A stretch of DNA of 13,203 nt from Patescibacteria group bacterium UBA1449. GTDB taxonomy: Bacteria; Patescibacteriota; Microgenomatia; UBA1400; UBA1449. The notes below the pieces were generated by a model, which was given only the letters and a program-made list of their open reading frames with translations, was not told where the DNA came from and made no database searches. A program made the translations under genes and the position numbers. The DNA lies in contig DCTD01000065.1 of the NCBI GenBank assembly GCA_002335355.1, positions 1,254-14,456 on the forward strand. The letters are read 5' to 3'. How positions within the stretch are numbered: position 1 is the first letter of the stretch; every line of letters begins with the position of its first letter. Shown piece after piece: positions 1 to 7,912 of this stretch.

Positions 1-100
1 CAAGTACATGCCAGCCACTTTCGAGTACTTCGGATATTGCTGTATCAATAGCGTGTTTATGGTCGAAATACTCACTTTTAAAATCATTAAAAACAATCAT
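1..100 (-). CDS. DegT/DnrJ/EryC1/StrS-type aminotransferase, N-terminal fragment (3' end outside window)
   Basis: Reading the minus strand from the ATG at 100-98 gives 33 open codons to the window edge, starting MIVFNDFKSEY and continuing to VLESGWHVL. This matches the usual opening of sugar aminotransferases of the DegT/DnrJ/EryC1/StrS family, where a '(F)-x-D-(L/F)-(K)-x-(E)-Y' start is followed by a helix and 'VL-(E/D)-SG-W'. Family members use PLP to aminate keto-sugars bound to a nucleotide. The PLP lysine lies in the missing part, so activity cannot be judged. The start lies only 3 bp after the stop of the upstream SDR gene and has no Shine-Dalgarno sequence, so translational coupling is likely. 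An SDR followed by an aminotransferase is a normal pairing for amino-sugar synthesis. Only about a tenth of the usual length of roughly 370 residues is visible, so the family call rests on a short stretch. Confidence 0.72.
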   Translation of the reverse strand, partial: MIVFNDFKSEYFDHKHAIDTAISEVLESGWHVL

Positions 101-103
101 ATT

Positions 104-1093
104 TTAAAAGTAATGCGAGTGATATTTTTCGTAGTACTTAATAGTTCTTTTTATGCCTGTTGATAGTGTTGTTTTTGGCTGCCAGCTACAATACTGTCTA
201 ATCTTTGAAATATCTGCCCAAAAATCCCCTGGCTCCTGAGCTTTACGTTCGTAGGTGAATGGAGCAAACACGAATCTTCCAGATTTTGCTTTTGTAACAA
301 TTGTCTTTGTTAAGGCTAAAAAGGACGTTGGTTTACCACTAGCAATGTTAAAGATCTCACCATATGCTGTTTTTGTTAAAGCGAGACTGAGGAGTGCATT
401 CACACAATCATCGATATATAAAAAATCCCGGATAATTTTTCCTTTTGAAAAAAGAGGAATAGTATCATTTGTTAAGGCTTTTCTGATAAACCAGTTAACT
501 ACGCAGTACTTATCATGTTTCATTTGCGCTCTCGGCCCATAAACGTTTGTCATTCGGGTTAAGATTGCGGGAATACCGTGGATTCGATGATAGGTACTGA
601 CAATTTGTTCAGCAGCTAAATGAGAGATTTCATGAATGCCTGTTGGTTGAGAAATATCAGACTCTTTTGCCGGGTTAGATGCTTTACCATATTGGCCTCT
701 AGTTCCTCCATAGATAAACACTCCCTTAGGGTTATATTTTCGGAGTGCTTCAAGTACTGTTGCGGTTCCTCGAATGTTGATATCCAAATCAGGATAAGGA
801 TTAGATAAGCTTAATACGTGGGATACCTGGCCAGCCATGTGAAAAACGAAGTCTTTATCCTCTACCAGGTAAGCCATGATGTTTTCATCACGTACGTCCG
901 AAAGGCTAATAGTTACTCTACTTTTGATAGATCTTACATTGAAAAAATTTGCGCCATGTTCAGGCATAAGGTTATCAACAAGAGTCACCTCAGCACCTAA
1001 ACGAACAAGTTTAACTGCTAGACTACTACCAATAAAACCTAGTCCACCAGTAATCAAGACATGCTTTCCATGATACGTACTTACTAAAGACAT
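104..1093 (-). CDS. NAD-dependent epimerase/dehydratase (extended SDR) with altered YxxxK motif
   Basis: This 329-residue protein has the size and layout of an extended short-chain dehydrogenase acting on nucleotide sugars. The Rossmann motif GGLGFIG is at residues 16-22 and an acidic residue (D40) ends the second strand, which favours NAD. The 'HMAGQ' stretch (85-89), YGGTRGQYG (128-136), TNVYGPR (182-188) and RDFLYIDD (222-229) are family landmarks. The catalytic Tyr-x-x-x-Lys should fall in the segment before 'LAAEQ', but the sequence reads H154-E-I-S-H158, so both Tyr and Lys are replaced by His. The protein may therefore use altered chemistry or have a binding or structural role. It is followed 3 bp downstream by the aminotransferase start, which suggests a nucleotide-sugar pathway. 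Substrate cannot be read from the sequence. A good promoter lies immediately upstream with almost no leader. Confidence 0.9.
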   Translation of the reverse strand: MSLVSTYHGKHVLITGGLGFIGSSLAVKLVRLGAEVTLVDNLMPEHGANFFNVRSIKSRVTISLSDVRDENIMAYLVEDKDFVFHMAGQVSHVLSLSNPYPDLDINIRGTATVLEALRKYNPKGVFIYGGTRGQYGKASNPAKESDISQPTGIHEISHLAAEQIVSTYHRIHGIPAILTRMTNVYGPRAQMKHDKYCVVNWFIRKALTNDTIPLFSKGKIIRDFLYIDDCVNALLSLALTKTAYGEIFNIASGKPTSFLALTKTIVTKAKSGRFVFAPFTYERKAQEPGDFWADISKIRQYCSWQPKTTLSTGIKRTIKYYEKYHSHYF

Positions 1094-1099
1094 AGCTTT

Positions 1100-1127
1100 A
1101 TATTATGCAGTTTTCAGGCAATATCAA
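1100..1127 (-). promoter_or_regulatory. Predicted sigma70-type promoter of the SDR gene, near-leaderless
   Basis: On the minus strand TTGATA (1127-1122) is followed after 16 bp by TAATAT (1105-1100). The expected transcription start, 6-7 bp further on, falls at or next to the ATG at 1093. No Shine-Dalgarno sequence is present, so a leaderless or near-leaderless message is predicted. The motif match is good, but this is prediction only. Confidence 0.5.
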
Positions 1128-1170
1128 GATGCAAACTATAAACGGCTATAGGTGGGCAGGGAGGACGTGC

Positions 1171-1770
1171 TTAACGGCACTTGAGTGCTTCGTGAAGCAT
1201 TACCATGTGGTCATCTACAAATGTTAGCATTTGCAAGCGATTAGTACTTTCAGCCAACACTGCTGCTAGTTGATGATCACCAATGATGTCATAAACCCAT
1301 TTGGCAACATCGTTAGGTTCTCGTTCCAAACGGAAGTCAATTACTTGATCATCAACTCTTTCTAAGGCTTGTTTTAACTCTTCAAGGCTTGCAACTTTAG
1401 TGCCATCAACGAAATAGAAAGGATATTCAGCTTTCTTTAACCATCGAGCGGCAACATAATATGGCAGGTTAACTGTTCTCATCATTTGACGTTCCAGTGC
1501 AACGATCGTTCCCCATCGTGTTGAAGTTTTTTTCATTTCTTCAGCCAATTCATGGTCGCCGACGACTTCTTCAACCCAAGTAGCAATGTCGTTTTTACCG
1601 TCTTTGATATGTTCGGCGATAATATCTTCTCTGACAATCCGTAAGGCCTGTTTTAATTCCCACAGGTTATTAACAATAATACCGTTGCTAAAACGAAAAG
1701 CTGCGCCACTTGGAGTAACTCGGGCTTGCCATTTAGCTGCAAGGTAACGATTGGCAGAAGTGTAAATCAT
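1171..1770 (-). CDS. Protein of unknown function with two tandem copies of a ~95-residue domain
   Basis: This 199-residue protein has no signal peptide or membrane segment and is probably cytoplasmic. It consists of two copies of one domain. Copy 1 spans about residues 9-102 and copy 2 about 105-199. Each copy has an 'AA(K/R)W' start, an aromatic 'F-F--G' strand, a 'LEELKQAL' helix, the motif 'ND-(I/V)-A-x-W-V' (residues 60-66 and 153-159) and 'GDH-(E/Q)-LA' (71-76 and 164-169). This pattern resembles small domains annotated as DUF5752 or relatives, seen in archaea and uncultured bacteria, but I cannot confirm the family without a search. No catalytic residues are recognisable. It lies upstream of the SDR on the same strand with a 77-bp gap, so it may be a separate unit. 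The ATG at 1770 lacks a Shine-Dalgarno sequence. A TAATAT element about 34 bp upstream could serve as a -10. Confidence 0.75.
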   Translation of the reverse strand: MIYTSANRYLAAKWQARVTPSGAAFRFSNGIIVNNLWELKQALRIVREDIIAEHIKDGKNDIATWVEEVVGDHELAEEMKKTSTRWGTIVALERQMMRTVNLPYYVAARWLKKAEYPFYFVDGTKVASLEELKQALERVDDQVIDFRLEREPNDVAKWVYDIIGDHQLAAVLAESTNRLQMLTFVDDHMVMLHEALKCR

Positions 1771-1897
1771 GGCAGTATTGGTGCAAGTGCACTCAAAAAA
1801 CGAATATTAGTAAAAATATGCTTCTCTTTAATATTGAACTGATTTTTTAACTTTGTAAAGAGTGAGTTTTAAAACTGCTTAATCTAGGGTTAGGTGT

Positions 1898-2050
<153 letters not shown>

Positions 2051-2059
2051 TTCATTTAT

Positions 2060-4432
2060 ATGAATAAAACAAAAACGGCATCAAGTAATGTAAACAAAAA
2101 GAAGAGTACTACTAAACCTAGGTCAAAGAGTATTGTAAAGATAAAAAAGAAGCCTGAAGAGTTAAATGAGAAAAAAAGGAGAGTAAAAATTGAGATATTA
2201 AAAGCTCCGACTAAAAAAAGTGTTCCGGAACGTTTGCTTGATACCGTAATAACTGGAAAAGTATGGTTTGGTGGTCTTTTCATTGGATTTCTTTTTTCTG
2301 TTTTATATATATCGACTGCTCCAGTAACCAACGTTTCCTATGCCGACTCTGATGAACTACTGGCAATTGCCTACAACATGGGTGTTGCCCATCCTCCTGG
2401 ATATTCTCTTTACATGCTTTTGCTTCACTGGTTCTTACATCTTCCTATCCCTGGAACAATTGCCTTTAAAGGACATGTATTAAGCGCTCTTTTTCAAGGG
2501 GGTGCTTTAACGTTTATTTTTGTTACTGTATGGCGATTGATCGAATACATTCAAGTTAATGCTACAAAGAAAATCAGTATCATTACTCTTGAAAAAGACC
2601 GCTGGCTATTAAGTGTCATTGCAACGATTCTACTGGGTTCGTCATTTCTGTACTGGCTTTATGGATCAATTACTGAAAAGTATGCGTTCAATAATCTCCT
2701 TATTGCCCTACTAATTTGGTTATCAGTTACGTTTTTAACTTCACAAAGACATTTACTTGCACTATCCTACTGGATTGGATTAGGAATTGTTTCAGGATTA
2801 GCTTTGTCCCATCATCAAACTACTATTTTACTGTTTCCGTTAGTAGGGGCAGTTATGTATTTTGTTAGACCTCGGTTACAGCACGAAGTTAGTGTGTTTC
2901 TTGTTTCAGGTGTTGGTGTGTTTGCACTTTCACTCGGAGTCTTATTCTGGCAGAACACGCTACCTAGTTCTGTAAGCTGGAACTTTGAACCGACATTCCA
3001 AGGATTGGTTGATCATGTAACCCGTAAGGACTTTGGGACTACCGGTAATGAGACTGTTTTTAGTGCTTACATACCATCAGTTGACATCTCTGGAATGGTA
3101 AAAACTCTGCCTGTATACTTGAAAACGCTTGTTCAACACTTTGGGTATGTAACAATTCTTATAACTGTTGTTGGAGCTATAGTCCTTTGGCAACGAAGCA
3201 AAAGACTTGGTAAGGTACTTGTGATACAAGCCTTAATAGTTACAGTCCTTTTTCCACTCTATCTCAAATGGCCAGTCAATATTGGCACGCAAGCCATAAC
3301 TATGCGGCAGTATTTAATGGGATATATGGTAGTGCCTCTCTTATTGTCAGGCGGCTGGTTGTTTGTTTTAGCTCGTCTTTCAAAGGTTTTAGAAGTTGCT
3401 GGGATTAAACGACATATCGGTTATGGAATACTGTTGTTTATTGCAATAGTACTGCCAGCGTATAAAGTAATAAACACATATTCTAAGGTAAACTTACGAT
3501 CATTTACCATTGTACATGATCTCCATAAACACATACTTGAAGATCTTCCCCAAAACTCAATGCTTGCTTGTTTTACGGATCTATCCTGTTTTGCGCTTCT
3601 CTATGCACAAGAGGTTGAACATACTCGACCCGATGTTATTCTAGTGCCTGCAGCTCACCCGTTAGTTCACAGTAAGTTAGAGAGTTATCAGGGATTAAGA
3701 GGCTTTACCTATCCTGATGACCCCTACTTAACACTTGACTATCTTACGTGGAATATTGGCAAACGGTCCGTTTTTGTTGTTGATATGACACCTGATTTTT
3801 TTGATTTGCTCGGTACTGAATATAGTTTTACCTATCTTATACCTTATGGGTATTATGGTGAGTTAACGCGGCGAGTTCCAGATGAACTACCGGTAACGAG
3901 CTATGAGTTAACTGATAGAATGTATGCTACTAAAGTTCCACCAGAAGATTTAATGGGTACGTTTGTGAAAAGTACGTTTGCTAGGTTCCATGTAACCAAT
4001 GCAAGTATCTATCAGAAAATGGCAAACCGTAATCGGGCCCGCGATGAGCTTAATATTGCTGCAAACTTAATGTTCCAAGTTCCTCAAGCCTCTCCACAAG
4101 AAATTGAAATGACACGAACAAGTATTGAGTCAACACTTCCTGTGATTAACTATAAACCTGGTTCAACCAATCAAGGGATTGAGGATATTCTTAAGATTGT
4201 AAATGATTATCTAGAAAAAGGAAGATTACAAAAAGCATATATAGGTGCACGAGGTACCATTGTTATTGATCCACTTACAGAAGAAGGAAGATTAAAACTG
4301 GCGGAAATCCATGAACGCATGGGAGATCGAAAATTTGCCTTGTTGGAGTATAAACACGTGTTGCTTTATCATCCAGAAAACGAAACTGCTCAACAAAAAG
4401 TGAAAGAGTTGCAGTCAATAAACTTTAAGTAA
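2060..4432 (+). CDS. DUF2723-type GT-C membrane glycosyltransferase with C-terminal TPR, copy 1
   Basis: This 790-residue polytopic membrane protein belongs to the DUF2723 family, whose eukaryotic relative TMEM260 is a protein O-mannosyltransferase. Residues 1-60 form a lysine-rich cytoplasmic tail. The first membrane segment (about 69-87) leads into an external loop with YADSDE (94-99), the likely acidic catalytic motif of the GT-C fold, and HPPGY (111-115). Further membrane segments run to about 470, with 'DHVTRKDFG' near 318-326 in another external loop. The soluble part contains FTDLSCF (505-511), YAQEVE (515-520) and RPDV (523-526), all typical of the family. About 700-785 is TPR-like (ending near 'ALLEYKHVLLYHPEN'). 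It probably transfers a lipid-linked sugar to exported proteins. It is the first gene of a two-gene operon. Donor and target are unknown. The first 60 residues are absent from the paralogue downstream. Confidence 0.88.
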   Translation: MNKTKTASSNVNKKKSTTKPRSKSIVKIKKKPEELNEKKRRVKIEILKAPTKKSVPERLLDTVITGKVWFGGLFIGFLFSVLYISTAPVTNVSYADSDELLAIAYNMGVAHPPGYSLYMLLLHWFLHLPIPGTIAFKGHVLSALFQGGALTFIFVTVWRLIEYIQVNATKKISIITLEKDRWLLSVIATILLGSSFLYWLYGSITEKYAFNNLLIALLIWLSVTFLTSQRHLLALSYWIGLGIVSGLALSHHQTTILLFPLVGAVMYFVRPRLQHEVSVFLVSGVGVFALSLGVLFWQNTLPSSVSWNFEPTFQGLVDHVTRKDFGTTGNETVFSAYIPSVDISGMVKTLPVYLKTLVQHFGYVTILITVVGAIVLWQRSKRLGKVLVIQALIVTVLFPLYLKWPVNIGTQAITMRQYLMGYMVVPLLLSGGWLFVLARLSKVLEVAGIKRHIGYGILLFIAIVLPAYKVINTYSKVNLRSFTIVHDLHKHILEDLPQNSMLACFTDLSCFALLYAQEVEHTRPDVILVPAAHPLVHSKLESYQGLRGFTYPDDPYLTLDYLTWNIGKRSVFVVDMTPDFFDLLGTEYSFTYLIPYGYYGELTRRVPDELPVTSYELTDRMYATKVPPEDLMGTFVKSTFARFHVTNASIYQKMANRNRARDELNIAANLMFQVPQASPQEIEMTRTSIESTLPVINYKPGSTNQGIEDILKIVNDYLEKGRLQKAYIGARGTIVIDPLTEEGRLKLAEIHERMGDRKFALLEYKHVLLYHPENETAQQKVKELQSINFK

Positions 4433-4440
4433 ATCTGAAT

Positions 4441-6717
4441 ATGAAATTGCCCAATATTAGTCCAAATCTTATTGGTGCTTTAGTGGTTTGGATACTATCC
4501 TATGCTGTCTATATATTTAGTGCAGCTAGGACTAACCCAGGATATGCGGACTCAGATGAGATGATTACTGTTGGCTATGGACTTGGTGTGGCTCACCCTT
4601 CAGGCTATCCATTACTAGTGACACTCATAAAACTATTTACTCTCATGCCGATTAATGGCAGCATCGCTTTTAAAGCTAATCTACTAAGCGGTTTTTTACA
4701 TAGCTTAACAGTAGTCTTTGTATATCTAATTGGGATTGAGGTGCTGCGTGTGTTGTCTTCAAAAAAGGAAGTCTCTGAACAAAAAATAATACACAAGACT
4801 GTAATGGTTGATAAGACTGCAAAAGAGAGTGAAGTTTTACCTGTTTTAGTTGCCGCAGGCGGCAGCTTATTACTAGCATTTTCAGCGCTATTTTGGTTGT
4901 ACTCAGGTGTTATAGAAGTTTTCGTTGTTAGTGATTTTTTGGCAGTTTTGGCCATTTGGACAGGATGGCAATGGAGAAAGACTGTATTAAATCAAGTTAG
5001 GAACTCGAAAAGAGAATGGGCTTGGTTTTCTGTAACATGTATGTTGGTAGGGTTGGGTATTTCACACTTACATACCTTTCTCTTTCTACTGCCAGGATTT
5101 GGACTACTGTTGTTATTAACTCTATTGCGAGTGAAGAAACAACGGATGTATCCGTGGTATTCGTATGTTTTTCTTGTTTTATTAGTTAGTGCTGGATTTA
5201 TACTCCCTAATCTTCTGCTCTTTTGGTTAAACAGCCACCAAGCCAATGTCTCCTGGCACTTTCCTCAAGACATTTCAAGTTGGTGGGAGCATGTAACCCG
5301 GAGAGCTTATGCTGGTTATTATCCGGAACGTGATGTTCAAAGTGGTGCTTATATAGGGTTCTTGGATTTCAGTCAATATATTCGTACATTTCCCTATTAC
5401 TGGAGGTATATAAATGATCACTTTGCCTATGTTGGTGTTAGCCTTGGTTTGGCTGGAGTGGTGTGGTTATTCCAAAAACACAAAGAGTTGTTAGTAATTC
5501 TTGGTTCATTTTTCCTTTTTGCAGGGTTACTGTTAGGTTTGTATCTTGGTGTACCAGAAAATACTCCTAATAACTTAGAATACCGGATGTTAACCGGTGT
5601 TATTCAACGCCAATACTTGTTGGGAGAAGTGTTATGGGCGCTCTTAATAATCGTTGGGTTATGGGCACTAGTTCAAGTTATTAAACACTATCAAAAATTT
5701 GACTATCATAAAACATTGTTAGTTGTGATTGGCCTTGTCATCACCTTAGTTACTTGGTCATTTTGGGATAACCATACGATGGGGATTCAAAAGAATAACC
5801 GTTTGGCACAAGTTTATGCCCATGAAGTATTAGAAAACGCGGATAAAGACTCGGTAATTATTTGTTTCTCTGATTTTGCCTGCTTTTCCTTGCTTTATGC
5901 TCAGGAAGTAGAGGGATTGCGTCCAGATGTTGCAGTTGTAACTAAGAATGCCTATATAAAGAAATATTATTTAGATAGAAATCCTGAATTAACTGGTTTC
6001 AATTACTCTGAAAACCCTTACTTTATTGCTGATATTCTCACTTGGAATGTTGATAAACGGACGACCTATCTGACTGATGCCACCAGTTTTTATATTAACT
6101 ATATTGGCTTGGAAGGGAATCCATTCTTTCTTATCCCTGAGGGGTATCTATTTAAAGTGACAAAAAAAGTTCCGGAGATTATTGGTTCATTTGATTACCC
6201 GGTTACTAAATACTTACTTTCCCTACCAAAATCAGAGAAAGACTTCTACTTGGTTGGTCAACAGGACTATTTTGCAAACTTTCATACACTCATGGCTGTA
6301 ATTTATAGTTATCTTGGGCTTAAAGATGAAGCCAGGATGAATTTTCAGTTAGCCTTAACATTAAACAATAAATATGAAGTAGCTCAAAACTTATATGGCA
6401 GTTTGGCTGGTTACGCAGGGAATCCACAGTATGCGTTAGGTATGGAAAGTTCTAGTTCAGCCTACTATCTTCAAGCGGGAATAGATAGAATCAATCAGAA
6501 AAAGTTGGATGAAGCATACAAGTATGTACAAAAAGCTACCTTTATTGATCCCTTAAATCACGAAGCGAGACTTCAACTTGCTAACCTGTATCGTTTAGGA
6601 GGGTATTATATGGAAGCAAAAATGGAATACCGTAATGTGTTAAAAATTAAGCCTGATGATGCTGTGGCACAAAAAAGCATAGCGGATATACTGGAAAAAG
6701 AGAGTAATAGACCTTAG
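4441..6717 (+). CDS. DUF2723-type GT-C membrane glycosyltransferase with C-terminal TPRs, copy 2
   Basis: This 758-residue protein is a clear paralogue of the upstream gene and starts 8 bp after its stop without a Shine-Dalgarno sequence, so the two are almost certainly cotranscribed. The first membrane segment is at about 8-28. The GT-C acidic motif YADSDE is at 35-40 and HPSGY at 52-56. WWEHVTRRAY is at 281-290 and membrane segments continue to about 440. The soluble domain shows CFSDFACF (475-482), YAQEVEGLRPDV (486-497) and TPR-like repeats at roughly 612-645, 683-716 and 717-750. A charged loop between the early membrane helices (about 105-132) differs from copy 1. Two divergent copies may form a heteromer or handle different acceptors or donors. 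The gene ends in TAG, overlapping the stop codon of the convergent lipoprotein gene. Confidence 0.88.
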   Translation: MKLPNISPNLIGALVVWILSYAVYIFSAARTNPGYADSDEMITVGYGLGVAHPSGYPLLVTLIKLFTLMPINGSIAFKANLLSGFLHSLTVVFVYLIGIEVLRVLSSKKEVSEQKIIHKTVMVDKTAKESEVLPVLVAAGGSLLLAFSALFWLYSGVIEVFVVSDFLAVLAIWTGWQWRKTVLNQVRNSKREWAWFSVTCMLVGLGISHLHTFLFLLPGFGLLLLLTLLRVKKQRMYPWYSYVFLVLLVSAGFILPNLLLFWLNSHQANVSWHFPQDISSWWEHVTRRAYAGYYPERDVQSGAYIGFLDFSQYIRTFPYYWRYINDHFAYVGVSLGLAGVVWLFQKHKELLVILGSFFLFAGLLLGLYLGVPENTPNNLEYRMLTGVIQRQYLLGEVLWALLIIVGLWALVQVIKHYQKFDYHKTLLVVIGLVITLVTWSFWDNHTMGIQKNNRLAQVYAHEVLENADKDSVIICFSDFACFSLLYAQEVEGLRPDVAVVTKNAYIKKYYLDRNPELTGFNYSENPYFIADILTWNVDKRTTYLTDATSFYINYIGLEGNPFFLIPEGYLFKVTKKVPEIIGSFDYPVTKYLLSLPKSEKDFYLVGQQDYFANFHTLMAVIYSYLGLKDEARMNFQLALTLNNKYEVAQNLYGSLAGYAGNPQYALGMESSSSAYYLQAGIDRINQKKLDEAYKYVQKATFIDPLNHEARLQLANLYRLGGYYMEAKMEYRNVLKIKPDDAVAQKSIADILEKESNRP

Positions 6718-6721
6718 TCTA
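6708..6721. other. Small inverted repeat over the overlapping stop codons
   Basis: TAGAC-CTTA-GTCTA forms a 5-bp stem with a 4-base loop exactly where two convergent genes end. The plus-strand TAG is at 6715-6717 and the minus-strand TAA at 6716-6714. There is no T-tract on either side and the stem is short, so it is a poor intrinsic terminator. It may be chance. Confidence 0.3.
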
Positions 6722-7838
6722 CGTGTTGAGTTTCGGTTTGGATGACTATTTCGTTATATTTTTCCATGAGAATCTTTTTGTTGCCTTTAAAGTCACTAAG
6801 CCATAAACGGTTGAATTGACTGGGTCCATCAACAATCGTTTCTTCAATTAAATACTGTTTTTCTGACCAAGGTGTAAAATGAGGCCGCTGCAATTCACTT
6901 GCAATTTCAAGTGGAGATCGAGCAATTTCTTTTTTCGTTGAATAGTCATAAACTCTCCAATAGCCACTTTTTGTTAATAGAAAGAGTGAGTTATTAATCC
7001 GTTTTACTGTAATTATTTGATCATTTTGATTAAGAGTGATTAGTGGTTTGGGTTGGTCCGGGTTAATAACTGAGAAAAACTCAAGAACATTGTTGTTTAT
7101 CATCAGTACACCTGTAGCATCTGGAGCCCAAAAAACCCAGTTTCTATCAGCTAGGTTGGTTTTTGAAAAAAACTGTTTTGAAAAAACGCCTTGACTGGAT
7201 GTGAACATAAACTTAGGATTATTTTTTGTTTGACCATAACCAGAAACAAATAAGACAGTATTACCGTCGGGAGCTAATTTAAAGACATTGCCATAGGGAT
7301 AGGGAATATCAATCTTAGTCTCTTGTTTGGAGTCTAAAGCAATCGTATAGAGCCTGTTTCCATTGTCAGTAATAAACATCACTGTATCTTGATTAGGGGC
7401 AAACTCTAAATACGGATATGTATTAAGAAAATCGTTAGCAGGATAAATCAATTGAGCTTTCTGTTGACGAATGTTGAGCGCAATAAATCCTTTTGTAGGG
7501 GTATACCAGACAACCCATTGTTTGCTTGGACTGACAACAAAGGTGTCTAGACTAGTTTTTGCAGGTAGTTCATCCTTACTAAAGGTATACACTTTAAGAG
7601 GCTTAGCAAAGTCTGGATCGATAAGGTAGAGCTCAGCATTATTTGCTATCGCAATTAGACTATCGCCTTTTAAGATATCTTCTATGGTAACTGAAGAGTC
7701 TTGACTGTTTGCTAGTTGCTGTATTGATGAACTTTTTGGGGAAAGATTAATTGTGGGAGTACAAGCAGTAAACGATACAATGGTAAAAAAGACAAACACT
7801 ATATATAAAAGATTTTTCGGCTTGCACATAGCATTCAT
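6714..7838 (-). CDS. Lipoprotein with TolB-like/WD40-like beta-propeller repeats
   Basis: From the ATG at 7838 this encodes 374 residues. A short basic start and a hydrophobic stretch (LLYIVFVFFTIV) end in a lipobox-like SFTAC. The cysteine, about residue 26, would be lipidated and anchor the protein to the outside of the membrane. The rest has repeated strand-turn units typical of TolB-like propellers, such as 'VVSPSKQWVVWY', 'LEFAPNQDTVMFIT', 'KLAPDGNTVLFVS' and 'FWAPDATGVLMI', each with an S/APD-x-x-x-(V)-x-(F/W) core. No catalytic residues are seen, so a binding or scaffold role is likely. An in-frame TTG lies 6 bp upstream and another ATG lies 9 bp inside. All three starts keep the signal peptide. 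It is the last gene of the minus-strand surface cluster and overlaps the convergent glycosyltransferase by 4 bp. Confidence 0.82.
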   Translation of the reverse strand: MNAMCKPKNLLYIVFVFFTIVSFTACTPTINLSPKSSSIQQLANSQDSSVTIEDILKGDSLIAIANNAELYLIDPDFAKPLKVYTFSKDELPAKTSLDTFVVSPSKQWVVWYTPTKGFIALNIRQQKAQLIYPANDFLNTYPYLEFAPNQDTVMFITDNGNRLYTIALDSKQETKIDIPYPYGNVFKLAPDGNTVLFVSGYGQTKNNPKFMFTSSQGVFSKQFFSKTNLADRNWVFWAPDATGVLMINNNVLEFFSVINPDQPKPLITLNQNDQIITVKRINNSLFLLTKSGYWRVYDYSTKKEIARSPLEIASELQRPHFTPWSEKQYLIEETIVDGPSQFNRLWLSDFKGNKKILMEKYNEIVIQTETQHVD

Positions 7839-7871
7839 GATCAATCTACCTAGTAAAGTGCCACTGAATAA

Positions 7872-7907
7872 ACACTATCGTTAGTGTATCACGAACTATC
7901 AATAGTT
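7872..7907. repeat. Two adjacent inverted repeats between cohesin and lipoprotein genes
   Basis: ACACTA-TCGT-TAGTGT (7872-7887) has a perfect 6-bp stem with a 4-base loop. AACTAT-CA-ATAGTT (7894-7907) is a second perfect 6-bp inverted repeat. Both contain an ACTATC core, so they look related. They lie in the 74-bp gap before the lipoprotein start. They could be transcript hairpins of a weak terminator or attenuator, or paired operator half-sites. No U-tract follows on the minus strand, which weakens the terminator reading. Confidence 0.5.
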
Positions 7908-7912
7908 GTTAC

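Noticed and set aside
1136..1151. Hairpin CTATA-AACGGC-TATAG as a terminator of the 1171-1770 gene
   Set aside because: The stem has only 5 A/T-rich base pairs and no T-tract follows on the minus strand.
2056..2331. Antisense ORF rich in Phe and Leu opposite the glycosyltransferase start
   Set aside because: It is the mirror of a lysine-rich coding stretch, with no start signal or domain.
7839..7844. TTG start two codons before the lipoprotein ATG
   Set aside because: The nearby ATG gives the same signal peptide and lipobox. There is no stronger ribosome-binding site for the TTG.
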